64,000 nucleotides of DNA from Neorhizobium populisoli. GTDB taxonomy: Bacteria > Pseudomonadota > Alphaproteobacteria > Rhizobiales > Rhizobiaceae. The stretch is from assembly GCF_019430945.1 (NCBI RefSeq), contig NZ_JAHYCB010000006.1, forward strand, positions 186,001 through 250,000. Direction: 5' to 3'. The notes beneath the pieces are model-generated. The model was not told the origin of the DNA and did not search any database. It saw only the letters and a list, made by a program, of their open reading frames with translations. Shown here piece after piece: positions 34,917 to 43,236 of this stretch. The position numbers and the translations under genes are program-made. Positions within the stretch are counted from its first letter, which is position 1; every line of letters begins with the position of its first letter.

Positions 34917-36494
34917 ATGACCCAGACAGCTCATCCCGACAGCATTCTCATCATCGATTTCGGCAGCCAGGTGACGCAGCTGATCGCGCGTCGCATTCGC
35001 GAATCCGGCGTCTACTGCGAAATCCACCCCTTCCAGAACGCGGAAGCCGCGTTCGAGAAACTCCAGCCCAAGGGCGTCATCTTCTCCGGCGGACCGGCTT
35101 CGGTGACCACGGAAGGCAGCCCGCGCGCGCCGCAGGTCGTGTTCGAGCACAATGTGCCGATCCTCGGCATCTGCTACGGCCAGCAGACGCTGGCGACCCA
35201 GCTCGGCGGTGTCGTCGAGGGTGGTCACGCCGCGGAATTCGGCCGCGCCGATGTCGAGATCAAAAAGGCCAGCCCGCTGTTCGACGGTTTCTGGGAAGTC
35301 GGCGGCCGTTATCCGGTCTGGATGAGCCATGGCGACCGCGTCACGCAGCTGCCGGACGGTTTCGAAGTCATCGCGACCTCCGAGAACGCGCCGTTTGCGA
35401 TCGCCGCCGACGAGAGCCGCCACTATTATTCGACCATGTTCCACCCGGAAGTGGTTCATACACCGGATGGCGCCAAGCTGCTCTCCAACTTCGTCCACAA
35501 GATCGTCGGGCTGAAGTCGGACTGGACAATGTCCGCCTACCGCGCCGAAATGATCCGCAAGATCAAGGAACAGGTGGGCTCCGAGCGCGTCATCTGCGGC
35601 CTTTCCGGCGGCGTCGATAGCTCCGTTGCGGCCGTGCTGATCCATGAGGCGATCGGCGATCAGCTGACTTGCATCTATGTCGATCACGGCCTGATGCGGA
35701 TGGGCGAGACCGAGCAGGTCGTCAGCATGTTCCGTGACCATTACAATATCCCGCTCGTGGCCGTCGATGCCTCCGACCTCTTCCTCGGCCAGCTCGAGGG
35801 CGTCACGGATCCGGAAGTGAAGCGCAAGAAGATCGGCCGGCTGTTCATCGAGGTGTTCGAGGCGGAAGCCGCCAAGATCGCTGCCGATGGCAAGGGCGCC
35901 CCGAAATTCCTGGCGCAGGGCACGCTTTATCCGGACGTGATCGAAAGCGTCTCCTTCTCCGGCGGTCCTTCGGTCACCATCAAGAGCCACCACAATGTCG
36001 GCGGCCTGCCCGAGCGGATGAACATGCAGCTGGTCGAGCCGCTGCGCGAACTCTTCAAGGACGAAGTCCGCGCGCTCGGCCGCGAACTCGGCCTGCCGGA
36101 AAGCTTCATCGGCCGTCACCCCTTCCCGGGTCCGGGCCTCGCCATCCGCTGCCCTGGCGGCGTGACGCGCGAAAAGCTCGATATCCTGCGCAAGGCGGAT
36201 GCGATCTACCTCGACGAAATTCGCAAGGCCGGCCTCTACGACACAATCTGGCAGGCTTTCGCCGTGCTCCTGCCGGTGCAGACCGTCGGTGTCATGGGCG
36301 ATTACCGCACATACGACTTCGTCTGCGCCCTGCGCGCCGTCACCTCGGTCGACGGCATGACGGCGGATTTCTATCCCTACGACATGAACTTCCTCGGCCG
36401 CGCCGCCACCCGCATCATCAACGAAGTCCGCGGCATCAACCGCGTCGTGTATGACGTGACCAGCAAGCCGCCGGGCACGATCGAGTGGGAATGA
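34917..36494 (+). CDS. guaA: GMP synthase (glutamine-hydrolysing)
   Basis: A 525-aa enzyme that aminates XMP to GMP. The class I glutamine amidotransferase domain has its nucleophile in [12 protein letters not shown] (about 80-91), with catalytic His and Glu in MFHPEVVHT. The ATP-pyrophosphatase P-loop is [12 protein letters not shown], and the C-terminal dimerisation domain ends [12 protein letters not shown]. Length and motifs are canonical. Confidence 0.98.
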   Translation: MTQTAHPDSILIIDFGSQVTQLIARRIRESGVYCEIHPFQNAEAAFEKLQPKGVIFSGGPASVTTEGSPRAPQVVFEHNVPILGICYGQQTLATQLGGVVEGGHAAEFGRADVEIKKASPLFDGFWEVGGRYPVWMSHGDRVTQLPDGFEVIATSENAPFAIAADESRHYYSTMFHPEVVHTPDGAKLLSNFVHKIVGLKSDWTMSAYRAEMIRKIKEQVGSERVICGLSGGVDSSVAAVLIHEAIGDQLTCIYVDHGLMRMGETEQVVSMFRDHYNIPLVAVDASDLFLGQLEGVTDPEVKRKKIGRLFIEVFEAEAAKIAADGKGAPKFLAQGTLYPDVIESVSFSGGPSVTIKSHHNVGGLPERMNMQLVEPLRELFKDEVRALGRELGLPESFIGRHPFPGPGLAIRCPGGVTREKLDILRKADAIYLDEIRKAGLYDTIWQAFAVLLPVQTVGVMGDYRTYDFVCALRAVTSVDGMTADFYPYDMNFLGRAATRIINEVRGINRVVYDVTSKPPGTIEWE

Positions 36495-36500
36495 GCCATT

Positions 36501-36513
36501 TGTCTTGAAGACA
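36501..36513. promoter_or_regulatory. Small palindrome upstream of the AbrB/PIN pair
   Basis: TGTCTT-G-AAGACA is a perfect 6-bp dyad 48 bp before the antitoxin start, with two TCTTAC direct repeats closer in (36532-36548). Toxin-antitoxin promoters are usually autorepressed at such sites. This is inferred, and the dyad could also be part of the guaA 3' end. Confidence 0.35.
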
Positions 36514-36560
36514 GGAGGAGAGAGCGTTATCTTACCTCCGTCTTACTTCGAGGCTCTAAA

Positions 36561-36845
36561 ATGGCTGACACGATCACAACGACAATTTCCACCAAGGGGC
36601 AAGTCATCCTGCCCAAAGCGATTCGTGATCGTCGCGAGTGGAATGCCGGTATGAAGCTGACCGTTGAAGAGACGCCGGAAGGGGTTCTGCTGAAGCGGGC
36701 GCCCGCCTTCCCGCCCACGGCGCAGGGATCGGCTTTCGGCATGCTGAAATACACCGGCGAGCCCAAGACCATCGAAGAGATGGATGCAGCGGCGCTGGAA
36801 TCTGTTGGTCGCGAATTTCTGCGCGGTATCGCGCGTGACGAATGA
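36561..36845 (+). CDS. AbrB/MazE-family antitoxin (VapB-like)
   Basis: A 94-aa protein with an N-terminal swapped-hairpin AbrB domain (TTISTKGQVILPKAIRDRRE, about 6-25) and a C-terminal tail that would wrap the toxin (FLRGIARDE end). Such antitoxins neutralise a PIN RNase and repress the operon. The stop overlaps the PIN gene start by 4 bp (ATGA), the usual antitoxin-first layout. Confidence 0.9.
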   Translation: MADTITTTISTKGQVILPKAIRDRREWNAGMKLTVEETPEGVLLKRAPAFPPTAQGSAFGMLKYTGEPKTIEEMDAAALESVGREFLRGIARDE

Positions 36846-37231
36846 TTGCGATCGATACCAACATCGTCATCCGTTACGTAGTCGATGACAATCCGGCACA
36901 AACGTCTCGATATCGCCAGATCATCAATGAGCAGAACGTGTTTGTTTCGATCACGGTCGCTCTCGAAGCGGAATGGGTCCTGCGCAGTATCTATCGCTTC
37001 AATCGCGAAGAGATCATGAAGACATTTCTGACCTTTGCCGGCATGCCGACCGTTACGATCGAAGACGAAGATATCGTTGCCGAAGCGCTTGACCTTTTCG
37101 CCCAAGGCATGGATTTTGCCGACGCGCTGCATCTCCTCAAGGCGCGGCATTGCGAGACGTTCGTCACTTTTGATCGCAAACTCATAAAGGCAGCCCACGC
37201 TGCCGGTCACCATTCCGTACAGGACGCCTGA
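36842..37231 (+). CDS. PIN-domain ribonuclease toxin (VapC-like)
   Basis: A 129-aa PIN protein. The acidic catalytic residues are visible in AIDTNIVIRYVVDD (Asp near residue 4), VALEAEWVLRS (Glu), GMDFADALHLLKA (Asp) and TFDRKLIKAA (Asp). VapC toxins cleave specific tRNA or rRNA. It pairs with the AbrB-type antitoxin by ATGA overlap and lies just before a membrane-protein gene. Confidence 0.9.
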   Translation: MIAIDTNIVIRYVVDDNPAQTSRYRQIINEQNVFVSITVALEAEWVLRSIYRFNREEIMKTFLTFAGMPTVTIEDEDIVAEALDLFAQGMDFADALHLLKARHCETFVTFDRKLIKAAHAAGHHSVQDA

Positions 37232-37235
37232 ACTC

Positions 37236-37826
37236 ATGCTCCGCAGACTTTATGACTGGACGATGGCGCTCAGCGCCCGCAAGTCCGCGGCCGTCTGGCT
37301 GGCGGTTATCGCCTTTGTCGAAAGCTCCGTGTTTCTCGTGCCGGCCGATGTGCTGTTTCTGCCGATGGCCTTGGCCAAGCCGGAACGGGCGTTTCGGTAT
37401 GCGCTGATCGCCACGATATTTTCCGTGCTCGGCGGCATTGCCGGCTGGGGGATCGGTTATTTCGCCTTTGACGCCATTGCCGAACCGATCCTGCAGTTCT
37501 GGGGCAAGCTCGATACGTTCAACGAGCTGAAGGCCGGGATTACCGATGAGACCGTGGCGCTGCTGCTGGTGACGTCCGGCTTTGCGCATCTGCCGCCGAT
37601 CAAGGTGGTGACCATCCTGTCCGGCGTTGCCAAGATCAATCTCGGCTTCTTCGTCGTGTCAGCGATCATCACCCGCGGCGCGCGCTTCTTCCTGCTCGCG
37701 TGGCTGCTGCGCCGTTATGGCGAGGACATCCGCCATTTCATCGAAAAGCGGCTCGGCCAGATCGCCATGATCGGTGCAGCCGTGCTGATCGTCGCTTATA
37801 TCGCCTACAAGCTTCTGACGCACTGA
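37236..37826 (+). CDS. YqaA/DedA-related inner membrane protein
   Basis: A 196-aa integral membrane protein with four to five helices. The segment FVESSVFLVPADVLFLPMAL near the N-terminus and the charged ITRGARFFLLAWLLRRYG loop are features of the YqaA branch of DedA/SNARE-associated proteins, which includes lipid scramblases and transporters. Transport of a specific lipid cannot be claimed. Its start is 4 bp after the PIN gene stop. It converges with ogt. Confidence 0.88.
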   Translation: MLRRLYDWTMALSARKSAAVWLAVIAFVESSVFLVPADVLFLPMALAKPERAFRYALIATIFSVLGGIAGWGIGYFAFDAIAEPILQFWGKLDTFNELKAGITDETVALLLVTSGFAHLPPIKVVTILSGVAKINLGFFVVSAIITRGARFFLLAWLLRRYGEDIRHFIEKRLGQIAMIGAAVLIVAYIAYKLLTH

Positions 37827-37829
37827 GCG

Positions 37830-38387
37830 TCAGAAACCCAGCGATTGCTGCACCGGCTCCGGCGGAGCGAGATTGACGCCCTCAAGCTCCAGCATACGCG
37901 CCTTGGAATTGGAGCCGCCCGGAGCTGAAAAACCGCCAAGCTTTCCCCCGGCGGCAAGGACGCGGTGACAGGGGATGATCAGGGCCACCGGGTTCTTCGC
38001 CATAGCCTGGCCAACATCGCGGGCGGCTTCCGGGCCTTTGCCGAGTTCCTTGGCGAGCGTGCCATAGGTCGTGGTGCGCCCCCAGCCTACCCTACGGGCG
38101 GCGACATAGATATCCCGGAAGAATTCGTCCTGGCCTTCCAGATCGAGCTTTACGCTGGAAAAATCGATCGTCTCGCCAGCGAAATAGCGCTTTACCTCGG
38201 CAATCGTGTCCTGCACGTGCGCCGGCGGGGTACCGCGCTTGGCCTCCGGCACGCGGCGCAGCATCAGCTTTTCGGTCGAGGCTTCGCCGCTCGTTGGCAG
38301 CTGAAAACGGGTGATGCCCACCTCGTTCCAGGCGATGGCGCAGAAGCCGCCATTGGTTTCGAAGACGGTGTATCGATGCGTCGTCAT
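37830..38387 (-). CDS. ogt: Methylated-DNA--[protein]-cysteine S-methyltransferase
   Basis: A 185-aa suicide DNA-repair protein that removes methyl groups from O6-methylguanine. The acceptor cysteine is in VALIIPCHRVLAAGGKLGGF, preceded by the helix-turn-helix GWGRTTTYGTLAKELGKG. No Ada-type activator domain is present, so it is Ogt-like. The ATG at 38387 follows GGAGGT, which rules out the longer frame to 38486. It ends 4 bp from the convergent YqaA-like gene. Confidence 0.95.
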   Translation of the reverse strand: MTTHRYTVFETNGGFCAIAWNEVGITRFQLPTSGEASTEKLMLRRVPEAKRGTPPAHVQDTIAEVKRYFAGETIDFSSVKLDLEGQDEFFRDIYVAARRVGWGRTTTYGTLAKELGKGPEAARDVGQAMAKNPVALIIPCHRVLAAGGKLGGFSAPGGSNSKARMLELEGVNLAPPEPVQQSLGF

Positions 38388-38575
38388 GATCTTACCTCCG
38401 CATTTCACTTGAGCTTCAAGATCGTGCTTTGCACGCATGCCTTCAACCCGATTCTTGCCTGAACTTTCAATTAACCACAATCCCATACGTTCTCTTTTCG
38501 TTCTTTACAGATGCGGCCGATCCCGCTAGATTTCAACCAACGGCATGAAGGCCGAATTACTATGACGGTAGCAGG

Positions 38576-39241
38576 ATGAGCTTGCGAAAGAATACAGGCC
38601 AGCCTTCGCTACCCTTTGACGAAGGCTGGCCTCCGCCCCTGCCTGGTCGGCTTCGATCTCCCACCAGCAAGCTGATGATCGTACTGAAGCCGTCCGCACC
38701 GGTAAGTCTTGCCATGCACAGCGATGCGGTGCTGCACGCGGCCAACCAGAACAGCCGGAAGGACGCCTACCCCGCCCATCTCCTGCATATGACTTTGCTG
38801 TGCATGGAAGGATTCGACGAGCCGCCGCGAAAGCTGATCGAAAAGACGTGCATGGTTGCTGCCAGCATTCACGCAAGGCCTTTGCCCATCACGCTCGACA
38901 GCAGCGGTCTGTTCGGCGGAAAGAAGCATCTTGCGCTGTATCCCGCCCAGGGAAACCTTCCTGTGACGCAGTTCTCAAAGGTTCTGCGCCGAGCCCTGAA
39001 CCGTCACAATCTGCCGAATTTCCAGGTGGCGGATGCGACGCCGCACGTCACCCTGATCTATGGCTGCGGGCGGATAGAAACCCTGCCAATCACGCGCAAT
39101 TACGCGTGGATCGCCGGCGAATTCATGCTGGTCTACAGCCATTACGGTGAAACGCGCCACGAGGAATTCGGGCGGTGGAGCTTCGATCCGGATGCCCCAC
39201 CCTTTCCATCGCCGCCCGAACAGCTTCGGCTAAAGGTCTGA
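38576..39241 (+). CDS. 2'-5' RNA ligase-like (2H phosphoesterase) protein
   Basis: A 221-aa 2H-superfamily protein. The two HxT motifs that form the active site are LLHMTLLCM (about 65-73) and TPHVTLIYG (about 155-163), set in the usual two-lobed arrangement. These enzymes act on cyclic phosphodiester ends of RNA or nucleotides (ThpR/LigT relatives). The N-terminal 30 residues are proline-rich and not part of the fold. The physiological substrate is unknown. Confidence 0.88.
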   Translation: MSLRKNTGQPSLPFDEGWPPPLPGRLRSPTSKLMIVLKPSAPVSLAMHSDAVLHAANQNSRKDAYPAHLLHMTLLCMEGFDEPPRKLIEKTCMVAASIHARPLPITLDSSGLFGGKKHLALYPAQGNLPVTQFSKVLRRALNRHNLPNFQVADATPHVTLIYGCGRIETLPITRNYAWIAGEFMLVYSHYGETRHEEFGRWSFDPDAPPFPSPPEQLRLKV

Positions 39242-39322
39242 TTTCAGAAATTTTGTCCGCACCTGTCGGATCCGCTGTTTTTGCAGCGTCCTCGGTGCGG
39301 TCGCCATCCAGAGGAGAGAGAA

Positions 39323-39805
39323 ATGGCCATCCAGCAGCACAAGATCGTCCCGCATCTCTGGTTTGACAACAATGCGGAGGAAGCCGTCAACTTCTACGTC
39401 TCGGTATTCGAGGATTCGAAGATCACCGATGTTGCCCGTTATGGCGACGCCGGTCCGGGGCCGAAGGGGCAGGTCATGGCGATGGGTTTCGAACTGGAAG
39501 GCCAGCGTTTTGCGGCGATCAACGGCGGACCTTGGGCGACGTTCAACGGCGCGGTTTCCTTCCTTATCCACTGCGAAACGCAGGATGAGATCGACCGCTA
39601 TTATGACAAGCTGGTCGAAGGCGGACAGCCGCAGCCCTGCGGCTGGCTGACGGACCGGTTCGGTCTCGTTTGGCAGGTAAACTATGCCAGGCTGTCCGGA
39701 ATGCTGATGTGCGGCGATATCGCACGTGCCGGCCGGGTCATGGAGGCGATGATGCGGATGAAGAAGATCGATATCGCCGAGCTGGACGCCGCCTACGCGG
39801 CGTGA
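39323..39805 (+). CDS. VOC-superfamily (PhnB/3-dmu-9_3-mt-like) protein
   Basis: A 160-aa protein with the 3-demethylubiquinone-methyltransferase-like VOC domain: IVPHLWFDNNAEEAVNFYVS, FAAINGGPWATFNGAVSFLI and CGWLTDRFGLVWQV. Despite the domain name these are generally not methyltransferases; most are uncharacterised. GAGGAGAGAG precedes the ATG at 39323. It converges with the chemoreceptor gene. Confidence 0.9.
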   Translation: MAIQQHKIVPHLWFDNNAEEAVNFYVSVFEDSKITDVARYGDAGPGPKGQVMAMGFELEGQRFAAINGGPWATFNGAVSFLIHCETQDEIDRYYDKLVEGGQPQPCGWLTDRFGLVWQVNYARLSGMLMCGDIARAGRVMEAMMRMKKIDIAELDAAYAA

Positions 39806-39814
39806 AGCTTCAGC

Positions 39815-41260
39815 TCACACCTTGATCGCAAGCCGCAGGCCGCCCCAATGGCGGCCGTCGACCGTGATCGGCGCGGAAATGTCCTTCATCAGCACAAACT
39901 GGCCGCCGCCCATGTCGCGTCGATAGGTCTGCAACAGGAACGGTTCCTTGCTGCGGCCAGCGGCCAAGCCGACTCGGTCGTTGAAGATGCGCCGGTTGCG
40001 GCAGTTTGCGGTGTTCCAGACGCTGTCGCCCGGACGCTGCGGCTGCGAGAATTTGCGATTGTGCGTGGGCAGGTAACCGTTCTCGTCCACTGCGGCGCAG
40101 AAGGTGATGCGCTCGTCGCTCCCGGCCGCCCGCTCCTGGATCGACGGCAGCACCGCATCGGTAAATTCGGTGAAGCGGGTCATGTATTGAACCGGATCGG
40201 AGCCGGAAACGGCCGCATAATTCCGGTCGAACAAGGAGCCAATGTCGATACGGCCGGACTTTACTCCCGCTTCGAAGGCGGCGGAAACATCGGCCGCAAG
40301 CGCCATCACCTGACGAATGAACGGGCTGTCCGGCGTTTCGATGCCAGCGCTGGCGGTCGCCTGGACCATCCGTTCGGAGATCGTCACGACCTCGCCGACG
40401 CGCGATGACGTCTGCTGCAATTGTTCGTTGGATTTGAGGATCGCACCGGCGGCAGTGGCAATCGAAGAGGCAAATTCGCCGCATTGGCGATCGACGGCTT
40501 CCGTTGTGCCGACCAGCGAAGAAGCGTTGTCGAGGATTTGCGTCATGACGCCCTCAACGCTCTTGAACGAGCCCTGCACCTTGAGCGCGGTCGTCTTGAC
40601 GTCCTCGGCAGACTGCGTTGCCCCCTCACCGGCCGTAACGAGCCGGTCGATGCGGCCGTTCAACTGGTCGAGCGTCGCCTGGATGGAGCTTGTGGTCTGG
40701 GAGGTCTGGAGCGACAGGGCCCGCACCTCGGCCGCGACGACGGCAAAACCCTTGCCGGCATCACCGGCACGGGCAGCCTCGATCGCAGCGTTGAGCGCCA
40801 GGAGATTGGTCTGGCGGGCGATATTGCCGATCGCATCGGCCAGCCGCGCCACGTCGCCGAGTGCGGTGGAAAACTGGCGGATTTCGGTGCCGATCTCGCG
40901 TGAGGCATCGACCATGTTATCGATCGCAACGACGGAGCCCGACAGTGTTTCAGCCTGTTCGCCAAGCACCTTGCGGGCGCTTGCCGTCAACTTGTCGGTT
41001 TCGTGCAGGGAATGCGCCACGGCGCCATTGGCATCGGCGATCGATTGGGCGGATTGGGTCAGACGACCCAGAAGTGCTGCATGGGCAGATGACTGGCCAG
41101 CGGTTTCCTGGATGGCGCCAGCGATATCGACAAGGTGCAAACCGAGCGCAGATGCCTCATGCGCCAACCGCTCGACCGAGCGCTTCAACATTTCGCCGTC
41201 GATGGTTTCAGGCCCCGACAGTTCATTTTGCAAAACAACCTGCCCGACCGTTCCCACCAT
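39815..41260 (-). CDS. Soluble methyl-accepting chemotaxis protein with C-terminal sensor domain
   Basis: A 481-aa protein with no transmembrane segment. The signalling hairpin tip is [20 protein letters not shown], with [11 protein letters not shown] and [15 protein letters not shown] on either side. The C-terminal 150 residues form a sensor module with [34 protein letters not shown] and [20 protein letters not shown], a pattern seen in cytoplasmic rhizobial chemoreceptors that fuse a sensor after the signalling domain. Ligand unknown, possibly an internal metabolic or redox cue. Confidence 0.92.
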   Translation of the reverse strand: MVGTVGQVVLQNELSGPETIDGEMLKRSVERLAHEASALGLHLVDIAGAIQETAGQSSAHAALLGRLTQSAQSIADANGAVAHSLHETDKLTASARKVLGEQAETLSGSVVAIDNMVDASREIGTEIRQFSTALGDVARLADAIGNIARQTNLLALNAAIEAARAGDAGKGFAVVAAEVRALSLQTSQTTSSIQATLDQLNGRIDRLVTAGEGATQSAEDVKTTALKVQGSFKSVEGVMTQILDNASSLVGTTEAVDRQCGEFASSIATAAGAILKSNEQLQQTSSRVGEVVTISERMVQATASAGIETPDSPFIRQVMALAADVSAAFEAGVKSGRIDIGSLFDRNYAAVSGSDPVQYMTRFTEFTDAVLPSIQERAAGSDERITFCAAVDENGYLPTHNRKFSQPQRPGDSVWNTANCRNRRIFNDRVGLAAGRSKEPFLLQTYRRDMGGGQFVLMKDISAPITVDGRHWGGLRLAIKV

Positions 41261-41368
41261 TCACCTCCTCAGGAATATTAGAGGATGATATGGTAATCAT
41301 GGTTAACAGACAGTTGCCGCGCGCAATTCGCACGGCACTATACTTTAGGCTGAGACCAGCCTTTTAGA

Positions 41369-41533
41369 TTAGCCGAGACGGTCGAATGCCTGCGGGTCGA
41401 TGCCGAGCGTGGTAAGGTCGCGGCTCGACGGGCGACGGCGGTTTTCAACGGCTGCGGAAACGGCGATGGCGGCGCTGACGACTGCGAAGGCGCGGCCAAA
41501 GGCGCTGCCACGGGTCTTGCTCTTTACGGACAT
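41369..41533 (-). CDS. Small conserved-looking protein, 54 aa
   Basis: This frame starts MSVKSKTRGSAFGRAFAVVS, continues through an alanine/valine-rich stretch, then a basic NRRRPSSRDL and the ending GIDPQAFDRLG. GGAGAG lies 6 bp upstream of the ATG. The RDL-TTLGI-DP pattern resembles the end of short rhizobial proteins in which an arginine-rich segment precedes a conserved tail. A DNA- or RNA-binding role is only a guess. Its codon use matches the neighbours. Confidence 0.65.
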   Translation of the reverse strand: MSVKSKTRGSAFGRAFAVVSAAIAVSAAVENRRRPSSRDLTTLGIDPQAFDRLG

Positions 41534-41705
41534 GAGAAACTCTCCTTCTTTGTTCTGCTAAAATATGGGGGCTGACCCATTTTTGTGCAATGCACAACGC
41601 AGCAGGGGAGCCATGCAACTGTCACATATCGCTCATTAACCATCGCCACCGCTTGCATGGATGACGGGCGACTTGGTAACGGTCTTGGTAACCAAGGGGT
41701 ATCCG

Positions 41706-42053
41706 ATGACGATCACGATCTACGGCATCAAGAACTGCGACACGATGAAGAAGGCGCGCGACTGGCTGGACCGGAAAGGCATCGCCTACGCCTTCCACGA
41801 CTATAAGGCCCAGGGCATCGACCGGGGGCATCTCGACACCTGGGCCGACCGCGCCGGCTGGGAAATCGTGCTGAACCGTGCCGGCACCACCTTCAAGAAG
41901 CTCGACGAGGCCGACAAGGCCGGTCTGACGCGCGACAAGGCGATCGACCTGATGCTCGCCCAGCCTTCGATGATCAAACGGCCGGTGCTGGAAGCCGACG
42001 GCAAACTGATTGTCGGCTTCAAGCCGGAGATTTATGACGCGGAACTGGGCTGA
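41706..42053 (+). CDS. ArsC/Spx-family reductase-like protein (YffB type)
   Basis: A 115-aa thioredoxin-fold protein. The N-terminus ITIYGIKNCDTMKKARDWLD holds a single catalytic-type cysteine, and the C-terminal MIKRPVLEADGKLIVGF has the conserved RP-V motif. It belongs to the YffB branch, whose members use glutathione in vitro; an arsenate reductase role is not supported by context. The ATG at 41706 is preferred to the frame opening at 41661. Confidence 0.92.
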   Translation: MTITIYGIKNCDTMKKARDWLDRKGIAYAFHDYKAQGIDRGHLDTWADRAGWEIVLNRAGTTFKKLDEADKAGLTRDKAIDLMLAQPSMIKRPVLEADGKLIVGFKPEIYDAELG

Positions 42054-42070
42054 TACATTGACGTCCATGC

Positions 42071-42088
42071 GACAGCATATATGCTATC
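42071..42088. promoter_or_regulatory. Palindrome just before the PIN toxin gene
   Basis: GACAGCATATATGCTATC is an 18-bp dyad with one mismatched pair; the inner AGCATATATGCT is perfect. It ends 5 bp before the PIN start at 42094, so it covers the promoter or the 5' end of the message. The ribbon-helix-helix protein of the same pair is the natural candidate to bind it. Confidence 0.5.
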
Positions 42089-42093
42089 ACTTC

Positions 42094-42522
42094 ATGAAGG
42101 TTGTCATTGATACGAACATCTTTGTTTCCGCCATCTTGAACACCGAGGGCGCTCCAAGACAGGTGATCCGCCTTTGCCTGCACGACGAGATCACGGCGTT
42201 GATGGGGAATGCACTTTTCTCGGAATATGAGGATGTCTGCGGTCGAGAAAACCTTTTTGCAAGAGCGCCGATCTCTCCAGACGATCGCCTCGAGCTGCTT
42301 CAGGCTTTTTTCGCATGCTGTCGGTGGGTGCCTATCTATTTTCTCTGGCGACCCAATCTCCGCGACGAAGCCGACAATCACATCGTGGAACTGGCAATCG
42401 GCGGCGGCGCAGAAACGATAATTACGGCCAACAAACGTGACTTCAACCAGGCCGAGCTTGCGTTTCCGAAACTCAAGATCTTCACCGCCGGTGAATTTCT
42501 GAACTGGAGAACTGGAAGATGA
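42094..42522 (+). CDS. PIN-family putative toxin (COG1569 type)
   Basis: A 142-aa PIN protein. Catalytic acids appear in VVIDTNIFVSAIL (Asp near residue 5), FSEYEDVCGRENL (Glu), LRDEADNHIVELA (Asp pair) and ITANKRDFNQ. It belongs to the COG1569 PIN group, where the toxin gene precedes a ribbon-helix-helix partner. The partner gene starts within its last codons (ATGA). The start at 42094 leaves the operator palindrome untranslated; an ATG at 42067 would run through it. Confidence 0.85.
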   Translation: MKVVIDTNIFVSAILNTEGAPRQVIRLCLHDEITALMGNALFSEYEDVCGRENLFARAPISPDDRLELLQAFFACCRWVPIYFLWRPNLRDEADNHIVELAIGGGAETIITANKRDFNQAELAFPKLKIFTAGEFLNWRTGR

Positions 42523-42749
42523 GTACATTGACGATCAGGCTCCCCTCCGATCAGCACGAACGCCTCAAGGCGCTTGCCGCTGCGCGCGGTACCAGCATCA
42601 ACAAGCTTTTCGAAGAATTCTCTGCGAGAGCACTCGCCGAGTTTGATCTTGAAACCCGTTTTCGCATGCGTGCCGCCAAGGGGGACAGGCAAAAGGGCCT
42701 CGACATCCTCGACAAGCTGGATCGCGCCCACTCACAATCCAACCAGTGA
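42519..42749 (+). CDS. Ribbon-helix-helix antitoxin-like protein
   Basis: A 76-aa protein with an N-terminal MetJ/Arc-type fold: STLTIRLPSDQHERLKALAA forms the DNA-contacting strand and first helix, RGTSINKLFEEFSARA the second. The C-terminal tail (RQKGLDILDKLDRAHSQ) would contact the PIN toxin. It overlaps the toxin by 4 bp. The toxin-first order differs from the other two pairs in this window. Confidence 0.85.
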   Translation: MSTLTIRLPSDQHERLKALAAARGTSINKLFEEFSARALAEFDLETRFRMRAAKGDRQKGLDILDKLDRAHSQSNQ

Positions 42750-42755
42750 TTTCCC

Positions 42756-43229
42756 ATGTCCAAAACCACCCGTGCCACCCAGACGCTTGAAAAGGCGGGC
42801 GTCGCCTTTGTCACCGTTGCCTATGACTACGACCCGAATGCCGACCGGATCGGCATGGCGGCGGCGGAGGCGATCGGCGAGGAGCCGCGGCGGGTGCTGA
42901 AGACGTTGATGGCGGAAGTGGACGGCAAGGCGGTCTGTGTCGTCGTGCCATCGGATCGCGAGGTTTCGATGAAGAAGCTCGCATCTGCCTTCGGCGGCAA
43001 GTCGGCGAACATGATGAAGCCTGCCGATGCGGAGCGGGCGACGGGGTATCATGTTGGCGGCATCAGCCCGTTCGGGCAGAAGAAGCTGGTGCCTACAGCA
43101 ATCGAGATCACCGCGCTCGACGAGCAGCATGTGTTCATCAATGGCGGCCAGCGCGGGCTGCAGATCCGGCTTGATCCGAAGGCGGCGCGCGATGCCTTGA
43201 AGGCCGTCGCCGCTCCACTCATTGCTTGA
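42756..43229 (+). CDS. ybaK: Cys-tRNA(Pro)/Cys-tRNA(Cys) deacylase
   Basis: A 157-aa YbaK protein that hydrolyses misacylated Cys-tRNA(Pro) made by prolyl-tRNA synthetase. The family blocks are VLKTLMAEVDGKAVCVVVPS (about 45-64, including the lysine needed for catalysis), KKLASAFGGKSANMM and GYHVGGISPFGQKKLVPT. It follows the antitoxin by 6 bp and precedes the MBL gene by 7 bp; co-transcription with the toxin pair may be accidental. Confidence 0.95.
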   Translation: MSKTTRATQTLEKAGVAFVTVAYDYDPNADRIGMAAAEAIGEEPRRVLKTLMAEVDGKAVCVVVPSDREVSMKKLASAFGGKSANMMKPADAERATGYHVGGISPFGQKKLVPTAIEITALDEQHVFINGGQRGLQIRLDPKAARDALKAVAAPLIA

Positions 43230-43236
43230 GGCCAAC

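Noticed and set aside
34548..36119. 523-aa minus-strand frame opposite guaA and mtnN
   Set aside because: Antisense to canonical guaA, with no recognisable motif and no ribosome binding site.
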